From NCBI RefSeq assembly GCF_044762655.1, contig NZ_JBIWER010000001.1, positions 124,001-188,000 on the forward strand: a DNA stretch of 64,000 nt, written 5' to 3'. Of the stretch, positions 43,108 to 52,027 are shown piece by piece. The position numbers and the translations under genes were made by a program. Each line of letters starts with the position of its first letter. The first letter of the stretch is position 1. The notes under the pieces were generated by a model that was not told the DNA's origin, made no database searches, and saw nothing but the letters and a program-made list of their open reading frames with translations. The stretch is from Psychrobacillus sp044762655 (GTDB lineage: Bacteria; Bacillota; Bacilli; Bacillales_A; Planococcaceae).

Positions 43108-44463
43108 TTACTTAAACAATGAATCGAGACCAGGCATTTTCATCTTTTTCTTGCCTTTTTGTTGCATATTGGTCATTTGTTTCATCATTTTTTTCATGTC
43201 TTCGAATTGTTTTAGTAATCTGTTTATATCTTGAATAGATGTACCTGAACCTTTAGCAATTCTCTTTTTTCTTGGTCCATTTATAATATCAGGAGTTGTT
43301 TTTTCTTGCGTAGTCATGGAATAAATGATGGCTTCTACACGATCCATCTGTTTTTCATCAACCTTTGCATTTTCCAACCCTTTGATTTTACCTGCACCTG
43401 GAAGCATCTTTAGAATTTCGTCTAATGGACCCATTTGTTTCACTTGGCCGATTTGCTCTAAGAAATCATCGAATGTAAAACTCTGCGTGCGGAATTTTTC
43501 TTCTAATTCCTTCGCACGTTCTTCATCAACATTTGACTGGGCTTTTTCGATCAGTGACATCATATCGCCCATACCTAAAATTCGAGAAGCCATTCGTTCC
43601 GGGTGGAAAGGCTCCAACGCATCCATTTTTTCTCCCATCCCGACAAATTTAATCGGTTTTTGAGTAACGGAGCGAATAGATAGTGCAGCACCACCGCGTG
43701 TATCTCCATCTAACTTCGTTAATACGACGCCAGTAATGCCTATAGCCTCATTAAAATTATTCGCTACATTGACTGCATCCTGACCAGTCATTGCATCTAC
43801 AACTAAAAACACCTCATCAGGCTCTTTAATCGCACGAATATCCTTTAACTCCTGCATAAGTGTTTCATCAATATGAAGACGTCCTGCAGTATCTATTATA
43901 ACTACATCATGATGTTCTTCCTTTGCTTGCTCCATCGCCTGTTTGACAATTTCAACAGGTGAAATTTCTGTTCCTAATGCAAACACAGGTAAAGAAAGCT
44001 GTTTCCCTATAGTTTGCAACTGTTGAACAGCTGCAGGTCTATAGATATCTGCAGCAACTAATAATGGCTTTTTATTATATTTTTTACGCAGAATATTAGC
44101 CAATTTCCCAGTTGTTGTTGTTTTACCTGCACCTTGCAAACCGACCATCATAATAACCGTAGGGGGCCTAGTAGAGAACGAAATTTGGCTTTGTTCTCCA
44201 CCCATTAACTCGGTCAATTCATCTTTTACGATTTTAACGACCTGTTGACCAGGTGTTAAACTCTTCATCACGTCTTGCCCAACAGCACGATCCGATACAT
44301 TTTTGACGAATTCTTTTACTACTTTTAAGTTAACGTCTGCTTCTAGAAGTGCATATCGAACTTCTCTCATCATTTCTTTTACATCGGCTTCAGAAACTTT
44401 ACCTTTACCTTTGATTTTCTGAAGTGTACCTTGGAGTCGCTCAGCTAATCCTTCAAATGCCAT
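43108..44463 (-). CDS. ffh: Signal recognition particle protein Ffh
   Basis: SRP54 homologue: binds signal sequences and 4.5S/6S-type SRP RNA and docks with FtsY. The 451-aa protein has an N domain, the GTPase G domain (GLQGAGKTTTTGKLA, DTAGRLHID, TKLDGDTRGG), and a Met-rich M domain (MKKMMKQMTNMQQKGKKKMK at the end). It is preceded by its regulator-like partner ylxM. Confidence 0.98.
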   Translation of the reverse strand: MAFEGLAERLQGTLQKIKGKGKVSEADVKEMMREVRYALLEADVNLKVVKEFVKNVSDRAVGQDVMKSLTPGQQVVKIVKDELTELMGGEQSQISFSTRPPTVIMMVGLQGAGKTTTTGKLANILRKKYNKKPLLVAADIYRPAAVQQLQTIGKQLSLPVFALGTEISPVEIVKQAMEQAKEEHHDVVIIDTAGRLHIDETLMQELKDIRAIKEPDEVFLVVDAMTGQDAVNVANNFNEAIGITGVVLTKLDGDTRGGAALSIRSVTQKPIKFVGMGEKMDALEPFHPERMASRILGMGDMMSLIEKAQSNVDEERAKELEEKFRTQSFTFDDFLEQIGQVKQMGPLDEILKMLPGAGKIKGLENAKVDEKQMDRVEAIIYSMTTQEKTTPDIINGPRKKRIAKGSGTSIQDINRLLKQFEDMKKMMKQMTNMQQKGKKKMKMPGLDSLFK

Positions 44464-44476
44464 GCTCGCTCTCCTC

Positions 44477-44812
44477 CTAATCCCATTCTTTTAATTGATT
44501 AATGAGTTGAATCAGTTCTTTTTCAGCTGTTTGATCTTTCACAAGTGACAGCAGTTGCTCCACCGTTTCTTTTCTATGTTGAAATTTAGAAAATAGACTA
44601 AGCTTTTCCTCATATTCTTCTAACATAGCCTCAGTTCGCCGTATATTATCATAAACAGCCTGCCTAGAAATAGTATATTCCTCTGCAATTTCTCCAAGAG
44701 ATAAATCATCTAAATAATAAAGTTGCATATAGCTTCTTTGCTTATCTGTCAATAAAGCCTGGTAAAAATCGAAGAGAAAATTCATGCGAGTTGTTTTTTC
44801 AATCATTCCCAT
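44477..44812 (-). CDS. ylxM: YlxM family helix-turn-helix protein
   Basis: A 111-aa sigma-70 region 4-like helix-turn-helix protein (LTDKQRSYMQLYYLDDLSLG, then EEYTISRQAVYDNIRRTE). It is found directly upstream of ffh in Firmicutes and reported to modulate SRP in streptococci. 13 bp separates it from ffh. It is first gene after the promoter at 44843-44871. Confidence 0.95.
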   Translation of the reverse strand: MGMIEKTTRMNFLFDFYQALLTDKQRSYMQLYYLDDLSLGEIAEEYTISRQAVYDNIRRTEAMLEEYEEKLSLFSKFQHRKETVEQLLSLVKDQTAEKELIQLINQLKEWD

Positions 44813-44842
44813 CTCTCCTTACCATTTCACTTATCATATTAT

Positions 44843-44871
44843 ATTTTAGTAATAGACTAGATATCTGTCAA
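44843..44871 (-). promoter_or_regulatory. Sigma-A promoter of ylxM-ffh-rpsP-khpA
   Basis: Minus strand TTGACA (44866-44871, consensus), 17-nt spacer, TAAAAT (44843-44848, 5 of 6). Lies in the 65-bp gap after ftsY and begins 7 bp beyond its stop codon. Strongest sigma-A match in this part of the window. Confidence 0.8.
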
Positions 44872-44877
44872 GTAAAA

Positions 44878-45900
44878 TTACTTGTCTAACTCTTCCTCAT
44901 CTTCTAAATGCAATCCTTCTGCAAACAGTCCGTATACATACTTCTCAGCATCAAAGGGTTGCAAATCATCCATCTGTTCACCTAGACCAACAAATTTGAC
45001 TGGAATATGCAATTTATTTCGTATCGCAAGCACAATACCACCTTTTGCAGTACCATCTAGCTTAGTTAATACAATTCCGGTCACATTTGTTACTTCTTTA
45101 AAAGTTTGTGCTTGCACAAGTGCATTTTGACCAGTAGTTGCATCAAGAGCAAGTAGCACTTCATGTGGAGCATCTGGAATTTCACGAGAAATTACCCGGT
45201 GTATTTTTTCAAGCTCGTTCATCAAGTTCACTTTGTTTTGCAATCTCCCTGCAGTATCACAGATTAACACATCTACACCACGAGATTTCGCTGCTCTTAC
45301 AGCATCATACATAACAGCTGCTGGATCAGAGCCTTCAGATTGTTTAATCACTTCGACTCCTACTCTATCTCCCCAAACCTGAAGCTGATCAATTGCCCCA
45401 GCGCGGAAAGTATCCCCTGCTGCAAGCATAACATTTTTGCCTTCTCCTTTTAAACGATGAGCAAGCTTGCCAATTGTCGTCGTTTTACCAACACCATTAA
45501 CACCGACAAATAATATAACAGACAATCCACTTTCTTCTAACTGAAGCTCTGTAATATCGTCCTCTCCAGCATTATAAATGTCTACCAATTTCTCTGAGAT
45601 AACCGATTGAATCCCCGAAGTATCTTTAATATTTTTACGTTGCACTTCAAAGCGTAAAGAATCCATCAATTCTGTAACAGTTTCAAAGCCTACATCTGCT
45701 TGAAGTAAAATTTCCTCCAGTTCTTCAAAAAAGTCCTCGTCTACTTTACGATATTTAGCCACTAAATCATTTACCTTTGAAGTAAACTGGTTCCTTGTTT
45801 TAGAAAGACCTTCTTTAAACTTGTTAGTAATCGAAACTGTTTCTTCCGCTTCTGGTGTAGCCCCTAACATTTTCTCTTTGAATTTTTTAAAAAAGCTCAT
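44878..45900 (-). CDS. ftsY: Signal recognition particle receptor FtsY
   Basis: SRP receptor GTPase at the membrane. The 340-aa protein has a short acidic/charged N-terminal A region and NG domains with P-loop GVNGVGKTTTIGKLA, DTAGRLQNK and TKLDGTAKGG. It ends with an acidic tail (EDEEELDK). It is 14 bp downstream of smc. Confidence 0.98.
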   Translation of the reverse strand: MSFFKKFKEKMLGATPEAEETVSITNKFKEGLSKTRNQFTSKVNDLVAKYRKVDEDFFEELEEILLQADVGFETVTELMDSLRFEVQRKNIKDTSGIQSVISEKLVDIYNAGEDDITELQLEESGLSVILFVGVNGVGKTTTIGKLAHRLKGEGKNVMLAAGDTFRAGAIDQLQVWGDRVGVEVIKQSEGSDPAAVMYDAVRAAKSRGVDVLICDTAGRLQNKVNLMNELEKIHRVISREIPDAPHEVLLALDATTGQNALVQAQTFKEVTNVTGIVLTKLDGTAKGGIVLAIRNKLHIPVKFVGLGEQMDDLQPFDAEKYVYGLFAEGLHLEDEEELDK

Positions 45901-45914
45901 ATATAAAACTCCTT

Positions 45915-48900
45915 TTAAGTTACTAATTCCTCTTCTAATTTAACTGAAACTAATTTAGAAATACCAGACTCCTGCATCGTAATACCGTATAGGACGTCTG
46001 CACCTTCCATTGTTCCCTTACGATGTGTGATAACGATAAACTGGGTATCATCGCTGAATTTTTTCAAATAATCACTATAACGAGTTACATTAGCCTCATC
46101 TAGTGCAGCTTCCACTTCATCCAAAATACAAAATGGAACTGGACGTGTCCGTAAAATAGAAAATAGTAACGCAATGGCCGTAAGTGCACGTTCCCCTCCC
46201 GATAATAAAGAAAGGTTTTGTAATTTTTTCCCTGGAGGCTGAGCCAGAATATCGATACCTGTCTCTAGTAACGAGGTAGGATCCGTTAGTACTAAATCTG
46301 CTTGACCACCACCAAATAATTCCCGGAACACAACTTTAAAATGTCTTTGAATTTCATTGAACGTTGTTTCGAAACGAATGGTCATCTCTTCATCCATTTC
46401 TTTAATAACCTCATGTAATGTTTCTTGAGCTGATAATAGGTCTTCTCTTTGTTCAGTCAAGAAAGAATGTCGTTCATTTACTTGTTCAAATTCTTGAATT
46501 GAACTCAAGTTTATCGGACCTAGTTCTTCAATAGAGCGTTTCAATAGCCTCACTTTTTTCCGAGCTAAATCCTCGTCCATCTCAAATGGATAATCCTGTT
46601 CTGCTTCTTCTAATGTCAATTCGTATGTTTCTTCTAAATGGTGATATAACGTTTTCATTTCTACTTCTAATTTACTTTGCTTTATCTCTAATGTACGTTC
46701 TTCTGTAACCTGTATATTCGCTTGTTGTTGCAAATCTTTCAATGCAATTTCTGCTTGTAAAATTGTTTGTGCAAGGTCCGTTCGCTTCGTTTTACCTGAT
46801 TGAATTTGGACAACCAAATGCTCTTTTGTCCTTTTATGCTGTCCTATAAGTTTCAATAACTCCTCAGGAGATGTTCCATTCTGATCATCATTTTCATACC
46901 AGGCGATTTCCTTTTTAATGGTTTCCACTTTTTGTATACTCATCACACTAGATTGATCCAAAAGAACATTTTCCTTTTCTAACTGTGAAATTTGTTCATT
47001 GATCACAGCGATAAGAGATAGCAATTCACCCAATTCGTTTTGGAATTTATCTTTTTGCTGTAGAGATTGTTGTTTCAATAGTTGCAATTCGTCAATCGTT
47101 TTCTGAATAGAAGTCAGTGATTCGTTAATTTCTAAACTCCTAGAAGCAGTTTGCTCCTTTTTTCGAACTAAGTCTTCATGAAGGTGGTTTTTTTCTGTTT
47201 TTTCCTCATCGAATTCCAACAACTGACTCGTTAATCTAGAAATTATGGCAGCACATTCTCTGGATTCTGAGAGTAATTTGTGTTCCGATTCTCTTAATTG
47301 CTCCCCAATGAGTCTAGTTTCTTCTAAATCTTTTTTCATTTGTTGCACTTCTAGTTTTCTTTTTGATACAGAAACCTCAGCTTCTAATACTGACTTTTCG
47401 AGTTCTATCAGTTTTACATTCAGCTGTTCTAGCTCTGCTTTACGAGTAAATAAAGAAGATTGCTGTTTAACAGAGCCTCCTGTTAAAGATCCTCCAGCAT
47501 TTACTACATCACCATCTAAAGTAACAAAACGGTATTTGTATTGTAGACGAGCAGCCATTTCGTTGGCTCCTTTTAAATCCTTGGCAATAATAATATTACC
47601 GAGTAGATTTTCTACAATAATTTGATATCCATCCAAATAATTCACAAGTTTGTCCGCTGTATTCACAAAAGAAGGATGTTCTTTAATAGAATTCAGAGTG
47701 TATTCGTTCACTTTTCTGGATTTCATAACCTGTAAAGGCAGGAATGTTGCTCTACCAACTCTTTTTTTCTTTAACCAATCTATTGCAATTCTTGCATCCT
47801 GGCTGCTATCTGTAATGATATGTTGTGATTGGGGGCCAATAGCAGTATCGATTGCGGCCATATACAATTCTGGTATTTGAATCAATTCCGCAACTGCTCC
47901 ATGTATTCCTCTTAGTTCCTTTTTGTCTCTTGCAATTAGAACTTCTTTAACTCCTTGGAAAAAACCTGAAAACTCGGATTCTAACTCTTTCAGAGAATCT
48001 CTTCTTGCCTGCATCTGATGTTTCATTTGATAGGCTTTTTGAAGCATTGTTTGTTGTTCCTCGAATGAGCCTTCGAGTCGTTCGGAAACTTCACGCTTGG
48101 ATTTATAATCCGCAAGCTTTTGCTGTAGCTCCTTTTGACAATTTGTCAATAATGGATCTAGTTCATTTTTGCGAATCGTTAGTTTCTCTAATTCGTCTTT
48201 GATTTCCTGATAGTCCGCAATCATTTTCTCAGAAGAAACTAATTCAAAGTGAAGTTGCTGCTCCATATGCTTCATCTCATTTTTCATCGTTGCTTCTTCA
48301 TTTAATAAATCGATATATGTACTTTTCAAATCTTCAATTTCCTCTTCCACTTCGGAGGCGGACTTACTTAATACATGATCGATTTGGACTTTCTTTGCAC
48401 GAAGCTCTTTTAGCTGAGCTAATTTTTCTGATTTTGCTTTGCTATTAGTATTCAATTGTACTTCTAATGTTTGGACTTTAAGTTGTTCCTCTTCCAGCGC
48501 TTTTTTAAGTTGTGATATTTGCTGACTAGCATTTTGCTGTTTCTCTGCCAACAACAGCTTTCGACCCTCTAAACGTTCTAACTCAGAGCTTGACTCCACT
48601 AATTCACTTTGCTCTGTATCTAACTTTTCATCAATGCCAGACATCACTTTTCTATGCTGCTGAATATTTCTTTCCAATTCATCAATTTGTGATTGTAGTG
48701 ATAGCTTTATTTGTTTAAGTTCTTCTAGTTTTGTTTGTAACTCTAGATTTTCTTGAACAAAATGCCTTAAATCATGAGCGATAACAGCAATTTCAATATC
48801 TTTAAGCTCTGCAGACATCATTAAATAATCAGACGCCAAAGAAGACTGGATTTGCAAAGGCTCCATTCGGTCATCCAATTCATGCAAAATATCTAACACA

Positions 48901-49469
48901 CGGTTTAAGTTATCGTCTGTTTCAATCAATTTAAATTCAGCTTTCTTTTTACGTTGCTTATACTTTAGAACACCAGCAGTTTCCTCAAAAATCGAACGAC
49001 GATCTTCTGGTCGACTATTTAATATTTCATCGACTCGTCCTTGAGAAATAATAGAAAAAGCTTCTTTCCCAAGCCCTGAATCCATAAATAGGTCAGTAAT
49101 ATCCTTTAATCTGCATGTTTGCTTATTTAACAAATATTCACTGTCTCCAGAGCGAAATACTCTTCTAGTCACACTAATTTCCGCAAAATCAAGAGCAACA
49201 CGCTGATCTGCGTTATCTAATATCAAAGTCACTTCCGCAAAGTTCAAAGCTTTTCTAGAATCACTTCCCGCAAAAATGACATCTTCCATTTTTGCACCTC
49301 GAAGGGATTTAGCAGACTGCTCTCCTAACACCCATCTAATTGCGTCTGTAACATTACTTTTTCCACTACCATTTGGTCCTACTACTGCAGTTACTCCAGG
49401 AACAAAATCAATTCCTATACGGTCTGCAAATGACTTAAATCCAACAATTTCTAATCTTTTAAGGAACAA
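45915..49469 (-). CDS. smc: Chromosome partition protein Smc
   Basis: Condensin ATPase that compacts and segregates the chromosome with ScpA/ScpB. The 1184-aa protein has Walker A GPNGSGKSN (about 32-40), two long coiled coils around a hinge (about 510-660, with GSLTGG), signature motif LSLLSGGERALTAIAL, and Walker B FCILDEVEAALDEANV. Full length and uninterrupted. rnc is 3 bp upstream. Confidence 0.98.
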   Translation of the reverse strand: MFLKRLEIVGFKSFADRIGIDFVPGVTAVVGPNGSGKSNVTDAIRWVLGEQSAKSLRGAKMEDVIFAGSDSRKALNFAEVTLILDNADQRVALDFAEISVTRRVFRSGDSEYLLNKQTCRLKDITDLFMDSGLGKEAFSIISQGRVDEILNSRPEDRRSIFEETAGVLKYKQRKKKAEFKLIETDDNLNRVLDILHELDDRMEPLQIQSSLASDYLMMSAELKDIEIAVIAHDLRHFVQENLELQTKLEELKQIKLSLQSQIDELERNIQQHRKVMSGIDEKLDTEQSELVESSSELERLEGRKLLLAEKQQNASQQISQLKKALEEEQLKVQTLEVQLNTNSKAKSEKLAQLKELRAKKVQIDHVLSKSASEVEEEIEDLKSTYIDLLNEEATMKNEMKHMEQQLHFELVSSEKMIADYQEIKDELEKLTIRKNELDPLLTNCQKELQQKLADYKSKREVSERLEGSFEEQQTMLQKAYQMKHQMQARRDSLKELESEFSGFFQGVKEVLIARDKKELRGIHGAVAELIQIPELYMAAIDTAIGPQSQHIITDSSQDARIAIDWLKKKRVGRATFLPLQVMKSRKVNEYTLNSIKEHPSFVNTADKLVNYLDGYQIIVENLLGNIIIAKDLKGANEMAARLQYKYRFVTLDGDVVNAGGSLTGGSVKQQSSLFTRKAELEQLNVKLIELEKSVLEAEVSVSKRKLEVQQMKKDLEETRLIGEQLRESEHKLLSESRECAAIISRLTSQLLEFDEEKTEKNHLHEDLVRKKEQTASRSLEINESLTSIQKTIDELQLLKQQSLQQKDKFQNELGELLSLIAVINEQISQLEKENVLLDQSSVMSIQKVETIKKEIAWYENDDQNGTSPEELLKLIGQHKRTKEHLVVQIQSGKTKRTDLAQTILQAEIALKDLQQQANIQVTEERTLEIKQSKLEVEMKTLYHHLEETYELTLEEAEQDYPFEMDEDLARKKVRLLKRSIEELGPINLSSIQEFEQVNERHSFLTEQREDLLSAQETLHEVIKEMDEEMTIRFETTFNEIQRHFKVVFRELFGGGQADLVLTDPTSLLETGIDILAQPPGKKLQNLSLLSGGERALTAIALLFSILRTRPVPFCILDEVEAALDEANVTRYSDYLKKFSDDTQFIVITHRKGTMEGADVLYGITMQESGISKLVSVKLEEELVT

Positions 49470-49472
49470 TGA

Positions 49473-50231
49473 TTATTCCTCCTGTTCTGAATCCCTTAAT
49501 GCGAGTATAGCAAGTCTTGCAGCTTGTTGTTCTGCCTCTTTTTTTGAACGACCATTTCCGATACCCAGTTCTTTAGTGTTTAAAATAACCCGAGAAACAA
49601 AAGTTCGATTATGAGCCGGACCTTTTTCCTCTACAATTTCATAGCTTAATGTACCATTATTTTGTTGTTGAATAATTTCTTGTAATTGACTTTTATAATC
49701 CATCACATGCGAAAAAGCACCGAGTTCGATTTTAGGGAAAACAATTTTTTCTAAAAATTCTATAACTGGTTCTAATCCCTGATCTAAATATAATGCACCG
49801 ATAAATGCTTCAAAAACGTCTGCTAGAAGCGCTGGTCTTTCACGACCACCTGTCTGTTCTTCCCCTTTTCCTAACAATACATATTTACCGAAGTTTAACT
49901 CATTTGCAAATAATACAAGTGATGGCTCACAAACGATTGCAGCTCTAAGTTTAGTTAACTCTCCTTCACTCATACCTGTATATTGTTGAAACAAATATTG
50001 AGAAACTGACAATTCCAATACAGCGTCCCCAAGGAATTCTAGACGTTCGTTATCGGTAAAAAATTTCCGTCGATGCTCATTCACATAAGATGAATGGGTA
50101 AAGGCTTGATACAATAATGCTGGGTTATGAAACCTAATCTGGAAATGGTCCTGAAACTGTTCAAATTGGTTTTTAACAGTTTCTGAAAAAACGGTTTTAC
50201 GTGTACTATTTTTTTTATGATTTACTTTCAT
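49473..50231 (-). CDS. rnc: Ribonuclease III
   Basis: Double-strand-specific endoribonuclease for rRNA and mRNA processing. The 252-aa protein has the catalytic box NERLEFLGDAVLELSVSQYL, a second acidic site ALLADVFEAFIGALYLD, and a C-terminal dsRNA-binding domain (DYKSQLQEIIQQ to GRSKKEAEQQAARLAI). Order rnc-smc-ftsY is conserved in Bacillales. Confidence 0.98.
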   Translation of the reverse strand: MKVNHKKNSTRKTVFSETVKNQFEQFQDHFQIRFHNPALLYQAFTHSSYVNEHRRKFFTDNERLEFLGDAVLELSVSQYLFQQYTGMSEGELTKLRAAIVCEPSLVLFANELNFGKYVLLGKGEEQTGGRERPALLADVFEAFIGALYLDQGLEPVIEFLEKIVFPKIELGAFSHVMDYKSQLQEIIQQQNNGTLSYEIVEEKGPAHNRTFVSRVILNTKELGIGNGRSKKEAEQQAARLAILALRDSEQEE

Positions 50232-50296
50232 GAATTATCTGCCTTTCTCACTTATCATATGTCCCTCTAAGTTTACCCGTTTCTATACTAATGTGC

Positions 50297-50350
50297 AAAA
50301 AGAAATAGAGACGTTCTGTACTATTCACATGGAATAAGTAGAACGTCTCT
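50297..50350 (-). terminator. Intrinsic terminator downstream of acpP
   Basis: Minus-strand stem AGAGACGTTCTAC...GTACAGAACGTCTCT (19 pairs with minor mismatches) with a central TATTCCATGTGAATA sub-stem, followed by ATTTCTTTTT. Starts 9 bp after the acpP stop. Confidence 0.88.
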
Positions 50351-50358
50351 GCTAAAAT

Positions 50359-50595
50359 TTAACCTTGTTTGCTTTCAATATACTTAACTGCACTACCTAC
50401 AGTTGAAATTTGCTCAGCATCTTCATCTGAAATTTCCATATCGAATTCGTCTTCTAATTCCATTACTAATTCTACCACATCTAGAGAATCTGCACCTAAA
50501 TCCTCACGAAAAGATGCTTCTAATTTTACTTCGCTCTCATCTACTCCTAGACGATCTACGATTACTTTAGTTACGCGTTCTAAAACAGTTGACAC
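50359..50595 (-). CDS. acpP: Acyl carrier protein
   Basis: Carries fatty acyl intermediates on a phosphopantetheine attached to Ser37 in the DSL motif (GADSLDVVELVMELEDEFD). The start chosen is GTG at 50595 (78 aa, MSTVLERVTK), 8 nt after GGAGG; the upstream GTG at 50604 is part of that RBS. It ends the fapR-plsX-fabD-fabG cluster but is separated from fabG by repeats and has its own -10-like TATAAT (50617-50622). Confidence 0.96.
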   Translation of the reverse strand: MSTVLERVTKVIVDRLGVDESEVKLEASFREDLGADSLDVVELVMELEDEFDMEISDEDAEQISTVGSAVKYIESKQG

Positions 50596-50616
50596 ATTAG
50601 TCACCTCCCCTCAATG

Positions 50617-50622
50617 ATTATA
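50617..50622 (-). promoter_or_regulatory. Possible -10 element of an acpP promoter
   Basis: TATAAT on the minus strand, 22 bp before the GTG start. The expected -35 (TTCATT at 17 nt) matches only 3 of 6, so this is a partial promoter call. Confidence 0.35.
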
Positions 50623-50724
50623 CAAAAAACTACTTTCTAATGAAAGAATTATTGTAATTTATACATAAAACTGTTGAATTCAGTTCTGCAAGTGAAATCA
50701 GTCTTAAAAAATATCGGTTAAAAA

Positions 50725-50970
50725 TACTCCTGGTACTTAAAGAACAGAAACGTAGATATGGCGTTGACTTCCGCTCTGAGCGGACGCTTTCCGTGGGCAC
50801 GGCTTCAATCTCCTCGTCACTACGAAAACATATGCTCCTGCGGTTACTCGTCGCAAAGACATTGGCCAAACAAAGTTCGGCCAACGTCTTTCCTGCGGGG
50901 CTTTCAGCTCGGGCTGTTCCCACCGGAGTCGCCGCTCTGCGCTACAATAAACTAGATCCACTCTTTATAT
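50725..50970. repeat. Family A dispersed repeat A6, long form with inner hairpin
   Basis: Left flank TGGTACTTAAAGAACAG and TAGATATGGCGTTGACTTCC matches A2/A3. The conserved stem GTGGGCACGGC (50793-50803) pairs with GCTGTTCCCAC (50913-50923); relative to A1 both arms changed together (GCGGG/CCCGC to GTGGG/CCCAC). The 109-nt loop holds a second hairpin AAAGAC-A-TTGGCC (50855-50867) with GGCCAA-C-GTCTTT (50879-50891). Confidence 0.8.
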
Positions 50971-51019
50971 AATCGTACACCTAATTCAAGAGACGATTTT
51001 ATCCGACTAGGAACTTTGA

Positions 51020-51240
51020 ATATGCTTATCATCTAAGCGAGAGGCTATGCTCAATCTATAAGTGGAGTACTACTCACTTAATTGATTGTAGTGAAATGTG
51101 GCAACTCCAGCGGGATAAGCGAGAAGGTCTAGACCCCGCAGGAAGCGTAGCGAACGAGGAGGCTCAGCCTCGCCTGCGGAAAGCGTCCACATGTAACGGA
51201 AATCAGTAGTATCTTTATTCTTAAAAGTTCTGTAAAACTC
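51020..51240. repeat. Family A dispersed repeat A7, reverse orientation
   Basis: Begins with GGAGTACTACTCACTTAATT and GATTGTAGTG, shared with A9, passes CAACTCCAGCGGGATAAGC and CTCAGCCTCGCCTGCGGAAA, and ends GTAACGGAAATCAGTAGTAT. Similarity to A9 extends about 60 bp beyond the palindromic core on the left (from CTAAGCGA), so the mobile or duplicated unit is larger than the hairpin. Confidence 0.75.
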
Positions 51241-51280
51241 AGTGTTCATGCTATATTTTTATTTACTTAAGATTAAAACC

Positions 51281-52027
51281 TTACATGTACATTCCGCCAT
51301 TTACATGAAGTGTCTGGCCTGTAATATAATTTGCGTCATCCGAAGCCAAAAATGCGACAGCCTTTGCTATGTCCTCTGGATTTCCAAACTTTGCAAGAGG
51401 AATTTGACTAAGCATTTGGTTCTTAATATCCTCTGGCAGAGCATCTGTCATATCTGTTGTGATAAATCCTGGAGCAACTGAGTTCACAGTTATATTGCGA
51501 CTAGCTAATTCTTTAGCGGATGATTTAGTTAACCCTATAACCCCTGCTTTTGCAGCAACATAATTGGCTTGACCCGCATTCCCAGATACGCCGACAATGG
51601 AGGTAATATTAATAATGCGACCCGCACGTTGTTTCATCATTTGTCGTGTAACAGCTTTTGTACAAAGGAAAACACCTTTTAAATTTGTATTGAGCACGTC
51701 ATCCCATTCTTGCTCCTTCATACGCATCAAAAGATTATCTCTTGTAATACCTGCATTATTTACTAAAATATCTACCGAACCGAATTGTTCTAAAGTTGAG
51801 CTTATTAGATTTTGAACATCATCTGCTTGGTCAACATTCGCTTGAATCGCAAATGCCTCTCCACCAGCTGCCTTAATTTCTTCTACAACTGCTTCTGCTC
51901 TATCTTTACTACCACTGTAGTTTACGGCAACTTTTGCTCCTTCTTTTGCTAGAAATAGAGCAATATCTTTCCCAATTCCTCGAGATGCACCGGTTACAAT
52001 TGCAGATTTCCCGTCCAATTTACCCAT
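51281..52027 (-). CDS. fabG: 3-oxoacyl-ACP reductase FabG
   Basis: NADPH-dependent ketoacyl-ACP reductase of type II fatty acid synthesis. Start at the ATG giving MGKLDGKSAIVTGASRGIGK (248 aa), 9 nt after AGGAG; the frame can be read three codons further but that start is a TTG inside fabD. Short-chain dehydrogenase fold with TGxxxGIG, NNAG, and the catalytic Ser-Tyr-Lys (NITSIVGVSG, then YVAAK). It overlaps fabD by 8 nt. Confidence 0.97.
   Translation of the reverse strand: MGKLDGKSAIVTGASRGIGKDIALFLAKEGAKVAVNYSGSKDRAEAVVEEIKAAGGEAFAIQANVDQADDVQNLISSTLEQFGSVDILVNNAGITRDNLLMRMKEQEWDDVLNTNLKGVFLCTKAVTRQMMKQRAGRIINITSIVGVSGNAGQANYVAAKAGVIGLTKSSAKELASRNITVNSVAPGFITTDMTDALPEDIKNQMLSQIPLAKFGNPEDIAKAVAFLASDDANYITGQTLHVNGGMYM

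Larger units (their letters stand above)
50640..51280. other. acpP-fabG intergenic region (about 640 bp) with two opposed repeats
   Basis: Contains family A copy A6 in forward orientation and A7 in reverse, with a roughly 55-bp unrelated spacer. Open frames through this region in both strands are repeat translations with no family match. No terminator after fabG is visible. Confidence 0.65.

Noticed and set aside
50630..50961. Open frames of 97, 74 and 65 codons across the acpP-fabG gap
   Set aside because: They are translations of the family A repeat in several frames and both strands, with no RBS, no conserved domain and skewed composition.
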